A stretch of 64,000 nt of DNA from Diadophis punctatus similis. Taxonomy: Eukaryota > Chordata > Lepidosauria > Squamata > Dipsadidae. Below are positions 13,092-23,026 of this stretch, in pieces. Numbering within the stretch: the stretch's first letter is position 1; the number at the start of each line of letters is the position of its first letter. The position numbers were made by a program, and so were the translations under genes. The stretch lies in assembly GCA_023053685.1 (NCBI GenBank), contig JALIGW010000002.1, positions 168,632,430 through 168,696,429 of the forward strand, given 5' to 3'. Under the pieces are notes generated by a model, which did no database searches, had not been told where the DNA came from, and saw only the letters and a list, made by a program, of their open reading frames with translations.

Positions 13092-13490
13092 CAGGTAGTC
13101 CTCAAATTACAACAGTTCATTTAGTGACCATTCAAAGTTACAACGGCACTGAAAAAAGTGGCTTATGACCATTTTTCACACTTATGACCATTGCAGCATC
13201 CCCATGGTCACATGATCAAAATTCAGATGCTTGGCAACTGACTCACATTTATGATAGTTGTCAGTGCCCCAGGGCCATGTGATCCCTTTTTGTGACCTTC
13301 TGACAAGCAAAGTCAAGGGAGAAATCAGGTTCATTTAACAACTGTGATGATTAATTTAACAACTGCAGTGATTCACTTAACAAATGTGGCAAGAAAAGCT
13401 GTAAAATGGGTCAAAACTCACTTATCAAATTTCTCACTTAGCAACATAAATTTTGGATTCAATTGTGGTCGTAAGTCGAGGACTACCTTG
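13092..13490. mobile_element. pogo/Tigger-like MITE, full length
   Basis: CAGGTAGTCCTCAAATTACA at the left mirrors GTCGTAAGTCGAGGACTACC at the right. TA lies on both sides (13090-13091, 13491-13492). TIRs starting CAGG..TCCTC with a TA target fit pogo/Tigger-type elements, though the class is inferred from the ends only. A sister copy at 51577-51967 aligns over its whole length. Confidence 0.8.
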
Positions 13491-13689
13491 TAAATACAAA
13501 TCTTAGAGCCTTAAAATATCTTGATTTGCATCATTTAACCAATTGTATAAAAGATGACATGTGACGCCATGCGGTTTCACGCTAGAACACCAAATTTCTC
13601 AAAAGACTGCTGATCTCAGTTATCTACATACATCAACGTATGTAGGGCCATCCATAGTATGCTGTATGTGTGTAAGCCATACCTAGGGA

Positions 13690-14105
13690 TATGGTGGAGT
13701 TCTAGGACTTCACATAATGTGTCCAAAGTAGGATAATTTGAATTTGGTCATTTGTGCCTTAAGTGAGAATTCTGATTTGATTTGTTCAATGATCCATTTG
13801 TTTGTTTTCTTAACTGTCCATGGTACTCTCAGGGCTTTTCTTCAACACCAAAGTTCAAATGCATCAATATTCTTGTTATCCTGCTTCTTGAAAGACCAGC
13901 TTTTGCTTCCATAGTGCATCATAGGGAATATCATTGCTTGTACCTATTCTGATCTTTGTAGGTATAGACCCATCAAGGCAACTGAATATATTTTCCAAGA
14001 TCTTCATGGCTGCTCTATTAAGGGCTAGTCCGTTGTGCAATTCTTGACTGCTAATTCCTTTACTATGAATGGTTGATCCTAAAAGGCAGAAGCTATCCAC
14101 TGCTT
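13690..14105 (-). pseudogene. BovB/RTE-type LINE reverse transcriptase relic (C-terminal part)
   Basis: Minus-strand translation gives SFCLLGSTIHSKGISSQEL, then LALNRAAMKILENIF and IPTKIRIG. This matches the RTE/BovB pattern '(Y/F)LGS.I.SDG....EI..RL.LGR.AM..L......LPTK.RL'. Downstream in the minus direction the trace FELWCWRKALRVPWTVKKTN and then KFKLSYFGHIM continues the family's 'CWRRLLRVPWTARRSN...LKLQYFGHLMRR' segment. The frame is broken by stops and the 5' part is absent, so this is a dead fragment. Its 5' edge runs into the foldback at 14079-14331. Confidence 0.75.
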
Positions 14106-14331
14106 TGTATGGTTAAGTAGGAGATCCAGTTTGGTATAGCGGTTAAGGCATCAAGGTAGAGACTGTGAGTTTTGCTCTGGCTTTAGCCATGGAAGCTGGC
14201 TGGGTGACCTTGGGCCAGTCACTGTCTCTCAGTTCAACTCATCTCACAGGGTTGTTGTTGCCTTAACCACTAGACCAGACTGGCTCTCCTACTTATCCAT
14301 ACAAAAAAGTGGATAGCTTCTGCCTTTTAGT
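14079..14331. repeat. Foldback: 75-bp imperfect inverted repeat
   Basis: Left arm 14079-14152 (CCTAAAAGGCAGAAGCTATC... to GGTTAAGGCA) returns as its reverse complement at 14259-14331 with roughly 85-90 percent identity. The left arm consists of BovB-relic sequence plus a SINE head. The right arm copies both in mirror order, so two unrelated sequences were inverted together. Confidence 0.85.
14128..14290 (+). mobile_element. MIR/CORE-like tRNA SINE
   Basis: The head CCAGTTTGGTATAGCGGTTA (tRNA A-box-like) is followed by the CORE-SINE motif CTGGGTGACCTTGGGCCAGT and CTCACAGGGTTGTTGTTG. The end re-enters an inverted copy of its own head, as part of the foldback. Confidence 0.75.
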
Positions 14332-14669
14332 GGCATTACTGCAATAAACCATTTCCCATTGAAATCTTGAACATCATTCATTCATTCATTTTAAAATTTA
14401 TATGCTATCCATCTCACTGTCAGGCAACTCTACATTTACTTAAAATGTATCCTGGGACTTGCTTGCTTTGGAGTTACACTGATTTACAGCAGACCATTCA
14501 TCGTCAACCCTATTGATTTCCTCCTGTACTATTGTTTTTTTTAATTTCTAGAATTCCCCCCCCACCCCAGTTCAGGGTTCATTTTTGTTTCAATTGGTTG
14601 ATCTATTGGTTGCAATAAGAATTGACGGACCATCTTGTTCCTTGAATCTGATGTTGTGGACAGATTGAC
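14332..14669. other. Intergenic DNA, old tail fragment only
   Basis: A TTTATATGCTATCCATCTC module (about 14395-14420) is a decayed retroposon tail. Nothing else seen. Confidence 0.4.
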
Positions 14670-14760
14670 TGTCCCAATGTCACCCAGCTGGCTTTTATGC
14701 ACTGGTTCGCACAGTCTCCTGGTTTTAGGCTGGAGTCTTAACCACTAAACCAAACTGGTT
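14670..14760 (-). mobile_element. MIR/CORE-like SINE fragment
   Basis: The minus strand reads AACCAGTTTGGTTTAGTGGT at the head, then AGCCAGCTGGGTGACATTGG. It is the same family as 14128-14290 and 17436-19131. Confidence 0.65.
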
Positions 14761-15309
14761 GTCAATTAATGTCTTCCCTCATTTTTAAATTTTTAAATTC
14801 GATAAGGGTTGGAACAGAATGAAGAGACCTGCAGTTACCACTGGAGGATAAAGTAATCCACTGGTGCATAGTTATAGCAATTCTATCAACCAGAGGTGGT
14901 ATTCAGCCGGTTCGCACTGGTTCAGGTGAACAGGTAGGGGAAATTTGGCATGGGTTGCCAAACCGGTAGCGACCTCTGCCTGCCCCCCCACCTGGTCACC
15001 CAGTCACCACTCGCTCACCCCCCCTACCCGCTTGATGCTCACTCACCTCCTTTTGAGGAACCATTTCTGCCTTTTGGCAGCCCTGCGTGCCCGTGCATTG
15101 AGAATAGGCTCCTCCTCTTCTTCCTTGTCACTGATGGGAGTTTCTGGATGTTCTGAAGGCCCTGGCTGAATCGCTGCCTCTGGCACCGAGTCCTTTCCAG
15201 CCTCCTCACTGTCCTACTCGGGTGCCAGCTGCACAGGCCGCTGGCACATCACCAATCAGCCTCTTCTCAGGCGGGTTCCGCTACCAGCTGCACAGGCTGC
15301 TGGTGGGCC

Positions 15310-15640
15310 ACAACACCACCCGCCTCATCCAGGTCAGGGATAATGTGCCATTCTACAGCTCCAGCCTTGCCCTGGAGCTATTGCCTGCTCGCCACCCGCC
15401 TCAGCTGGGTCAGGGATAATGCGCCATTCCCCGGCTTTGGCCTGGCCCTGGATCCACCACCCGTTCGCCAACCACCTTGGCCAGGTCAGGGATAATGCGC
15501 CATTCCCCAGCTCCTGCCTTGCCCTGGAGTTACTGCCCGCTCGCCGCCCACCTCAGCCGGGTCGGGGATAATGTGCCATTTCCTGGTGCCAGCCTTGCCC
15601 TGGAGCTGCCACCCACTCGCTGTCTGCTCGCCCTCTGCCT
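15310..15640. repeat. 76-bp tandem repeat, about 4 units
   Basis: The anchor GTCAGGGATAATGYGCCATT recurs at 15333, 15409, 15485 and 15561, spaced exactly 76 bp. The units share CCTTGCCCTGGAGCT and GCTCGCC segments. The period is not a multiple of three, which argues against a coding repeat. Confidence 0.9.
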
Positions 15641-16120
15641 CGCTCACCTACCTTCGTGCCTTGGGGGGGACATGGCAAGGCTCGGCCGCCTTTTGCACAG
15701 AGAAGCCTCCAGCCGCCGGTGGTCATTTTTGGCTGCCTTCTGAGCAGCTCCGCTGTGAAGGGAGGGAGAAAAGTTTGATTTCTCTCTGCCGCAGCATTCA
15801 ATGTGGCTGCTTCTCGCATTCTTCTTGGGCTCATATACACAGAGCAAACATGAGAAGGAGGCGAGAAGCAGCCAAGTTAAATGCTGCGACAGAGAGAATC
15901 TGAACTTTTCTCCCTCCATTCACAGTGGAGCCGCTCAGAAGGTAGCCGCCACAGTCTGTCCCTTTAAGGTACTTCGACCCTCGGAAGGGAGGGGGCCGGG
16001 GGGGAACATAAAGGGAGCAGCTCCACTGTGAAGGGAGGGAGAAAAGTTTGGCTTCTCGGGCTCATACACACAAAGCAAACATGAGAAGGAGGTGAGAAGC
16101 AGCCAGGCTGAACGCTAGAA

Positions 16121-16281
16121 CAGGGGTCACCAATTTTTCGAACCTCAGGGATCACTAAATTCATAATTTCCACTAATATCAGTTTTTTTAAAAGATAAAT
16201 AGTATTTAGTGCAATATAAAAATGCAAATAATTTTTCTGCGGACCACCAAAATTTTCTCGCAGACCACCAGTGGTCCACTG
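16121..16281. mobile_element. Nested 161-bp hAT MITE
   Basis: CAGGGGTCACCAATTTTT at the left and CCACCAGTGGTCCACTG at the right, with a perfect 8-bp target duplication CGCTAGAA at 16113-16120 and 16282-16289. It lies inside the 14891-16468 element and is therefore younger than it. Confidence 0.9.
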
Positions 16282-16476
16282 CGCTAGAAGAATTTGCCGA
16301 ACTTTTCGGTTGGTTCTGTGGGCGTGGCTTGGTGGAGTGGTGCCACCCACCTTGCCGTGGGTGATGTCAAGTTGGCCATGCCCACTCAGTCACATGGCCC
16401 CCACCAAGCCACGCCCACCAAGCCACGCCCACAGACCCAGTAGGGAAAAAATTTGAATCCCACCACTGCTATCCAC

Positions 16477-17435
16477 CAAAAAGAGTGGTAAACTTGTGTG
16501 ATTTGAAAATAATAATAGAGACTTTTGCATTGCTGATCATCATAGAAAAACATCAGTAGCACAAATTGATTCATAACAATTTAAAAGTTAAACTCCTCTG
16601 AAGTCCTCCCTCCCGACTTTTTTGGAGTGGGAGTGGCGGCAGGGACTTATGTCCAAGTAGGTGTAGATTTGCTAACATTCTGAACAAGCTTTTTCCTTTT
16701 TTGCTTCTATGTTCCTATGTTTAGACTGAGATAAAATCAAACCACTGGTATGAAACAAAGTAGCTGCACAGAAACCACACTGAAAAAATACCTCTTCTAA
16801 AATAGCATGTTTCCTGATAGATGTTTTTGCACATTGTGGAAAGGAAAGATTGTTCATGAACTACAAAGCACTCCAAGAGCGTTGCATAGCTAAGTGTTTT
16901 TTTGCAGAGACAATCCAAGTGAATAGTAGAAAGGAACAGGAGCTCAGCAAACTAAACGCATTACTGCCAGGTAAGACTGGAAATAACTCTTGCTAGGACC
17001 ATAAACAAAAATCCCACCTGAAATGGGTTTACAAGTTGGGATAAGCCATGCTTGTTCAACCATGCTTTAGTCAACAATCCACAATGGCTAAACCTCAACA
17101 AGATCAACTACTTTTAAGCTTAGTGTCCTGGCCATACTTAGCAACATTAGTTCTGACACTTTGCAAGATTCAAAGAACTGCAAATTAATTTCCAACCATG
17201 GATAAACCACCATGTGGTTTGTGGTTCGGGATGCTGTGTTAGGCTAGAAAATTCAGATATATGAATAAGCCATGAGTAAAGTATCCATGATTAAGTAAAC
17301 CATAGATAATGGTGTTATGTGAAGACTATCAATGCTCTGTATATTGAAGCTTCATACATGAAAATAATACTACAATAGTGTTTTCAAAAAACATTTAATG
17401 AGTTTCCCTTAAGACTATATTGCTGATACTATATT
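16477..17435. other. Intergenic DNA, nothing recognised
   Basis: No exon-like or repeat-end signals. Confidence 0.5.
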
Positions 17436-17463
17436 GAGAGCCAGTTTAGTTTAGTAGTTTAAG

Positions 17464-18908
17464 TAAAGTGACCAGATATATATTTTTTTAGGCGGGACAT
17501 TGACGGGGGGCGGGGCCGCCTGGACGCCGTCATTTGAGGTTTGCCCTCTGCGCATGCGCAGAACGCTGCGCATCCGCAGAGGGCAAAAGGATGCAAATGT
17601 CGGCATCCAGGTGGGTGGGTGGGGGGACGCGGGAGGCCTTTCCTCGCCTCCCGCCTCCCCGCTTCGGGAGCCGGCAGTGGCTTGGGCTGGCTCCAGATCT
17701 CCTTTCTCCCCCTGTCACTCCAGCAGCCCAGCGCTGGCAGAGGGGGAGCAGGAGAGCGAACAAAAGTGATTCCGACCGCGGAGCAGAGACACCCGGTGAG
17801 CGGGGCGAGAGGCGCGGGGATGGCAGTGCCGCCACTGTACGTCCTACCTACCTGGGACTTTTCCCGGTAGCTTCAGTCGCGTTCCTTGCTAATAGCGCCC
17901 AGAGCAGAGCAGCCCCTCCCAGAAGATCGCGAGACGTTATCTTTTGGAAGAGGCTGCTCTGCTCTGGGCGCTGATTAGCAAGGAACGCGACTGAAGCTAC
18001 CGGGAAAAGTCCCAGGTAGGACGCGCGCCCCGCCCCGCCCGCCCAACCCCCAGCAGGAGACGCGCGTCCTACCTGGGACTTTTCCCGGTAGCTTCAGTCG
18101 CGTTCCTTGCTAATTAGCGCCCAGAGCAGAGCAGCCTCTTCCAAAAGATAACGTCTCGCGATCTTCTGGGAGGGGCTGCTCTGCTCTGGACGCTATTAGC
18201 AAGGAATGCGACTGGAGCTACCAGGAAAAGTCCCAGGTAGGACGCGCGCCCCGTCCCGTCCGCCAGTCCTGCCCCGCCCGCCCGCCCGCCCAACCCCCAG
18301 CGCGAGACGCGCGTCCTACCTGGGACTTTTCCCGGTAGCTTCAGTCGCGTTCCTTGCTAATTAGCGCCCAGAGCAGAGCAGCCTCTTCCAAAAGATAACG
18401 TCTCGTGATCTTCTGGGAGGGGCTGCTCTGCTCTGGACGCTATTAGCAAGGAACGCGACTGGAGCTACCAGGAAAAGTCCCAGGTAGGACGCGCGCCCCG
18501 CCCTGCCCCACCCCTTTTGCCGCGGCACACTTAGCATGGCCTCATGGGACAAGTGCAAAGTGGCGCTCCCCCCCCCGCCCCAGGGTTCGCTCTGCCCCGC
18601 CCCGCGCCACGCTGTGAATAGAGGGGACTGAATCGGAAGCCTGTCGCTCGGGCGCGCGTCTGGCTGGAGGAAGAAGCGGGGGCTCATTAGACGGAGCCCG
18701 ACCCAACATGGCTGGCTTAAAACTCTAGGAGTTTTAACTCTGCCTCAATCTCGCATGCCCCCCCTTCAGGCTGATTTTTGGAAAGAATGCCCTAGCTTGT
18801 CGTGCATTCTTTAAAAAAATCGGGACTTTTTAGAGGTCGGGCGGGACGCGGGACAAAGCATTAAAAAGCGGGTCTGTCCCGCCAAAATCGGGACGTCTGG
18901 TCACCTTA
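17464..18908. mobile_element. Non-autonomous hAT element, GC-rich family, copy 2
   Basis: Ends TAAAGTGACCAGA and TCTGGTCACCTTA, with a perfect 8-bp duplication AGTTTAAG at 17456-17463 and 18909-18916. It shares about 200 bp at the left end (GCGCATGCGCAGA box, CTTTCCTCGCCTCCCGCCTC) and the right terminal block with copies 1 and 3. It differs from them in carrying three tandem hairpins (17841-18500) and a private GC-rich block (about 18540-18720). No transposase. Confidence 0.92.
17841..18500. repeat. Three tandem long hairpins inside hAT copy 2
   Basis: The anchor GTCCTACC..TGGGACTTTTC recurs at 17841, 18066 and 18313 (steps 225 and 247 bp). Each unit is an inverted repeat with arms of about 85-90 bp (CCTGGGACTTTTCCCGGTAG ... 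CTACCGGGAAAAGTCCCAGG) around a short centre containing TCTCGCGATCTT-like sequence. A related single hairpin plus a half copy is in the 5286-6424 element. Confidence 0.88.
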
Positions 18909-19131
18909 AGTTTAAGGCACCAGCTAGAAAGCAGGAAACTATGAGTTCCACCTTAGGCATAAAAGCCAGCTGGGTGATTTGGGGCCAGTTAGTGTCTCTC
19001 AGCCCAACCTACCTCACAGGGTTGTTGTTGTGGGGAAAATAGGAAGAGGAAGGAGTATTAGGTATGTTCGCCACCTTGAGTTGTTTGTAAAAATAATAGA
19101 AGGCAAGATAAAAATGAATAAATAAATATAA

Positions 19132-19641
19132 TATTGCTCTGCTTCTGAAAATGTTCTGAAAATGAGGAAGGCTGTGCCCATCTCAGATTGAAGGCACAAC
19201 CTTTAAAACAATTTGCCTTGCAAAATTCTTAATAAAGAACTCTTTAATTCTTGCAAGGATCCAAATGCAACTTTGTTTTCAGGGACACCCTTGGTGGACT
19301 TGAATCTAAAAGGAAGGCTTTTCACAGACTGGGCTGTGCTGTGGCAGGTCATTCCAGCCCTCAGATTGCCACACCCGTCTTCCCTTAAAATAGAGAGTTC
19401 ATTGTGTTCCTGCTGCAGGAGGTTGAGCTGCTTCGCGCACACATTTTATTAAATGAAGAAGCCTGCGGTTTCATTGCAAGTATTGTAGTTTCAGCACCCA
19501 CACAGATGGTTGCATGTGTTAAGTGGGTTTTTAAGGACTGTAAGGTGCCATATTTTCCAGTATACCACTAGGAAATATGTATAATAAATATGTATAATAA
19601 AAGATTTTGCTACATCTCTCTTTTTCCATATGCATAAATTA
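19132..19641. other. Intergenic DNA, nothing recognised
   Basis: Short chance frames only (79 codons on both strands at 19203-19452). Confidence 0.45.
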
Positions 19642-20280
19642 CCATATTTTTGGAGTATAAGACGCACCTTTTTACCCCCCAAAAGAGGGTGAAAACTTGG
19701 GTGCATCTTATACACTGAATGTAGCCCCAGAGAGCCGGCAGATGGGCATGCTGGGAGGTCTCCGAGCCTCGCCAGGAAAGTAAGCCGAGCGCCTGCCAGA
19801 GCACTTTCTTTCTTCTCCCACCACCGAGAGAAAGAGAGATGATGCTCGGCTGTGCAGAGGGTTGGTTGTGGGGGGTCTCCCACCTGGCACTAGACTTGGC
19901 TGCAGTGATGGGAGGGGGGGCATCGGGCACCCCACACCATGCTCGCTGGTTGGGCATCCATCGCCGGTTTCACCTGGGCGGGCACTGAAGTCTCAGAAAC
20001 TGCCTGCGGCAGCTGGATGTCTCCTCCTTCCCTTTTTGGATGCCTGTGATGGGCGAGCGCGGTGGCAGCACCGGTGTGTCTTCGCTGCGGACAGCAAGGG
20101 CTTCCCGGTGCCCCTGAAGGTGCTGGGAGTGGCTGCTCTTTCCACTGGACCGGGCCTGACAGAAGCTGCCCTCCGCCTCGGGTCCCACTCCCCACATCCA
20201 GCCCATGAAGGGGACGCATGCGCAGCTGCCGAGCCAGTCCACCCACCCTCCCAGAACACTTTCTTCCTTCTCCTGCCACC
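19642..20280 (+). mobile_element. 5' part of mariner-like MITE (CCGTATTTTTCGGAGTATAAG family)
   Basis: It starts with CCATATTTTTGGAGTATAAG after a TA, then ACGCACCTTTTTACCCCCC and GAGGGTGAAAACTTGGGTGC. This is the left end also seen at 34301 and, with variations, 43164. The block CACTTTCTTYCTTCTCCYRC with CACCGAGAGAAAG occurs twice inside (about 19800-19835 and 20258-20290). The matching right end is missing; the second block runs straight into a purine repeat. Confidence 0.75.
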
Positions 20281-20298
20281 GAGAGAAAGAAAGAAAAA

Positions 20299-20342
<44 letters not shown>

Positions 20343-20509
20343 AGGAAGGAAGGAAGGAAGGAAGGAAGGAAGGAAGGAAGGAAGGAAGGAAGGAAGGAAG
20401 GAAGGAAGAGGAAGGGAGAGAGCGAGAGACAAGAAAGAAGGAAGGAAGGAAAGGACAGGAAAGGAAAGGAAAGGGAAGGGAAGGGAAGGAGGGAGGGAGG
20501 GAGGAAGAG

Positions 20510-20600
<91 letters not shown>

Positions 20601-20603
20601 AAA
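20281..20603. repeat. 323-bp polypurine compound microsatellite (GAAA/GGAA)
   Basis: GAAA units (20285-20340), GGAA units (20341-20407), a mixed GGAAA/GGGAA part, then GAAA again to 20603. All purines are on the + strand. Long frames across it are repeat artefacts. Confidence 0.97.
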
Positions 20604-20804
20604 TGTACAACCACAATTGAGCCCAAAATTTTGGTTGCTAAGCAAGTGTGTTGTTAAGTGAGTTTCACCACATTTTACAAGTTGGCCACGCCCACCCAGT
20701 CCTCCGACTACCAAGCCACACCCACCTGATCTCAAGCTACACCCACAAAATAAGCCACACCCACAGAACCGGTAGGGAAAATTTTCACATTTCACCCCTG
20801 ATTA
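20604..20804. mobile_element. hAT element right-end fragment
   Basis: GGCCACGCCCACC, CAAGCCACACCCACC and GAACCGGTAGGGAAAATTTT, ending TTTCACCCCTG, match the right ends of the hATs at 14891-16468 and 24958-25204. No left end or target duplication was found, so it is truncated, perhaps at the purine tract. Confidence 0.65.
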
Positions 20805-21171
20805 AAACTCTTTATTGCAAAACCAAAGTTCTTGGGAGGAATTTGGCAATACAACTCTGAGAAGAAATGGTTGTTGTTTTTTTCCTTCTTCCCTGCATCT
20901 TTCCCCCTTATTTATTGGAAATGTGATAGCCTTGAACACTCTTCATTTGCCAATACCTTCTTCTATTTCATCTTTTGACACACCCTCTGCCTCCCAGTCT
21001 AAGAATGAAAGAGAGGGACTAGCCTATGAACAGCTGACCTTTGTGACTAAAATAAGATTACAATTCTGGATCTCCCTACTCATAGTACATCATCTTTAAC
21101 TACTACACCACATTGCCTTCCTAAGCGTCTTTACTATAGCCAAACTCCAGTTTTGTTCTCCCTCAATGATT
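20805..21171. other. Intergenic DNA, nothing recognised
   Basis: No exon-like or repeat-end signals. Confidence 0.4.
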
Positions 21172-21409
21172 GTTTCTCCTTTTCCTTCTCCTTCTCCTTC
21201 TCTCTCTCCCTCTCCCTCTCCCTCTCCCTCTCCCTCTCCCCCCCCTCCTCCTCCTCCTCCTCCTCCTCCTCCTCCTCCTCCTCCTCCTCCTCCTCCTCCT
21301 CCTCCTCCTCCTCCTCTTCTTCTTCTTCTTCTTCTTCTTCTTCTTCTTCTTCTTCTTCTTCTTCTTCTTCTTCTTCTTCTTCTTCTTCTTCTTCTTCTTC
21401 TTCTTCTTC
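21172..21409. repeat. 238-bp polypyrimidine compound microsatellite
   Basis: Successive blocks CTTCTC, CCCTCT, CCT and CTT, all pyrimidines on the + strand. It lies about 2 kb beyond the stop codon of the cytokine gene. Confidence 0.97.
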
Positions 21410-22663
21410 ATTTATTTAAAAATAAAGAGAACTGATCCAGGCTTTCTAGCTCTGCTGTATCCATTAAAATGTCTGTACCTGTCTTTTCAGGTGAGGAATG
21501 ACCAAATTATGGATCACTTTGGGCCCAGAGCTCCTTCGCCACAAAATCATAATAATTGGAAGGAGATCTGCATTCATCTAGTCCTGGTTAATGCATTACA
21601 AGATAGCCTGAATTCAAACTATTCTTCACTGTCCTAAGATACATAGTGTACAAAAATGCTTCAAGGAACAAAATATGGAAAAGAGTAAATATCAGTGTTT
21701 GTGTGTATTATAAAACAAAGTCTCCCAACCAAACATAAAGCTTCATCTGTGTACAAAATAATTTATTCAAATCCAGTTGCATTCCATTAGTTACATACAA
21801 AACTTTCCAGCAACTTTATTTGCTGTTTAAACTGCTGTTTACAACACAATATAAATAAGTATATAAATGCATACAACATAAATAATATCACATATCAATT
21901 AATTTTTTTAAAGTTCAGTTTTTAAAAATCCTCAACCTGAGGCAACAGTTGAAATATAATTTTTTTAAAAAAGGACAAAAGAACTGTTTTTACTCCCCCT
22001 CAAAAAAAAACCCTACCCCCCAAAAATAGCTCGGTAGATAAATAAATTTGTCTAAATCACATTTCTTGTTTCTTCTCCACCAATACAATAATATTTAATG
22101 ATGCTATGGGACTCAGTTGTCCAAAGTGCTGGCAACTGGGGCAGCAGCTGCCTTTTATTTCCTTAATGAGATGTGGTGACAACTGTCTTTCAGGAGAAAG
22201 AACATCTCATAATTTCCATCTTTCCTCAAGTTTCCTTAACTTTCCTTCAAAACTTTCATTTTGAAAATGAAATATTAGATAGGTATCCCAAACACGTAGG
22301 ATCCCAGATGTCTACATGAGTCGATGCTATTCCACACAAATGTCCCTCTCTGTTTCCATTCTTCAGTCTTTTTTTTTTTACTTTAGTTTATCTTCTCCAA
22401 CCTGATCTTCTCTAAATATGTTGGCTTTGAACTCCGAAGTTCCTAACAAATATGGCTAATTCCTTCCTTTGGATGGCAGATAACAAAGCAGAATTTTTAA
22501 AAAAAGATTCCTAAAGCAAAGGAAGTACTGGAAGAAATGATATCAGAGACGCTCCAATACAAGGGTTCTCCATGGTTACGGTGTAGATATTGCAAGCATC
22601 TGATTTTATGCCGAGTGTTAGTTTTCAAACTTACTGTATGTTATTATTCAAAATAATAACTAG

Positions 22664-22903
22664 ATAATAGCAATAGCACTTAGACTTATATAACGCTTCA
22701 CAGTGCTTTACAGCCCTCTCTATGTGGTTTACAGAGTCAGCATATTGCCCCCAACAATCTGGGTCCTCATTTTACCCACCTTGGAAGGATGGAAGGATGG
22801 GTCAACCTTGAGCCGGTGAGATTTGAACTGCCGAACTGCAGCTAGCAGTCAGCTGAAGTAGCCTGCAGTGCTGCACTCTAACCACTGCTCCACCTCGACT
22901 CAT
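22664..22903 (-). mobile_element. tRNA-derived squamate SINE
   Basis: Minus strand: GAGTCGAGGTGGAGCAGTGG head, GAGATTTGAACTGCCG complement in the middle, CATATTGCCCCCAACAATCT region, and ATATAAGTCTAAGTGCTATT tail. It is in the same orientation as the cytokine gene and inside its possible 3' UTR. Confidence 0.85.
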
Positions 22904-23010
22904 TTGGTTGGAAAGATAAACATTAAGAATAGAAAAACAAGGGATTTCCCCAGCAGAAATAAATATAATGTATATATATTATGATAAAATATATTTAATT
23001 AAATATTACT

Positions 23011-23026
23011 TTAAATAAATAAATAG
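23011..23026 (-). promoter_or_regulatory. AU-rich element (overlapping AUUUA pentamers)
   Basis: The minus strand reads ATTTATTTATTTAA, three overlapping ATTTA pentamers, about 360 nt after the stop codon. Class II AREs of this form mark short-lived cytokine mRNAs. The location fits, but AT-rich DNA can produce it by chance. Confidence 0.5.

Larger units (their letters stand above)
14891..16468. mobile_element. Large non-autonomous hAT element (CAGAGGTGGTATTC ... CACCACTG)
   Basis: The left end CAGAGGTGGTATTCAGCCGG and the right end TTTGAATCCCACCACTG are flanked by CTATCAAC (14883-14890) and CTATCCAC (16469-16476), an 8-bp duplication with one mismatch. The interior has a 76-bp tandem array (15310-15640), a long inverted repeat of GGGAGAAAAGTTT/AACTTTTCTCCC type (about 15757-15920), a third copy of that block at about 16028-16110, and a nested hAT (16121-16281). 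The right end carries GGCGTGGCTTGGTGG/CCAAGCCACGCCCAC sequence shared with 24958-25204 and 20604-20804. Confidence 0.85.
17436..19131 (+). mobile_element. MIR/CORE-like SINE split by a hAT insertion
   Basis: Head GAGAGCCAGTTTAGTTTAGT (17436-17463) and body GCACCAGCTAGAAAGCAGG ... AGCTGGGTGATTTGGGGCCA ... CTCACAGGGTTGTTGTTG (18917-19131, ending in AATAAATAAATA) are one SINE. It is interrupted by the hAT at 17464-18908. The SINE bases AGTTTAAG form the hAT target duplication, so the SINE is the older insertion. Confidence 0.85.

Noticed and set aside
15333..15625. Regularly spaced 76-bp units considered as a CRISPR-like array
   Set aside because: Units are contiguous tandem copies without short repeats and variable spacers, and the DNA is a vertebrate transposon.
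19862..20795. Open frames up to 301 codons on both strands rich in KERKKER or SFFLSFFL
   Set aside because: They are translations of the GAAA/GGAA microsatellite; period 4 keeps all frames open. No domain lies outside the repeat.
21153..21637. Poly-S, poly-P/L and poly-K frames, 82-155 codons
   Set aside because: They come from CCT/CTT trinucleotide repeats; all frames are open and nothing non-repetitive supports coding.
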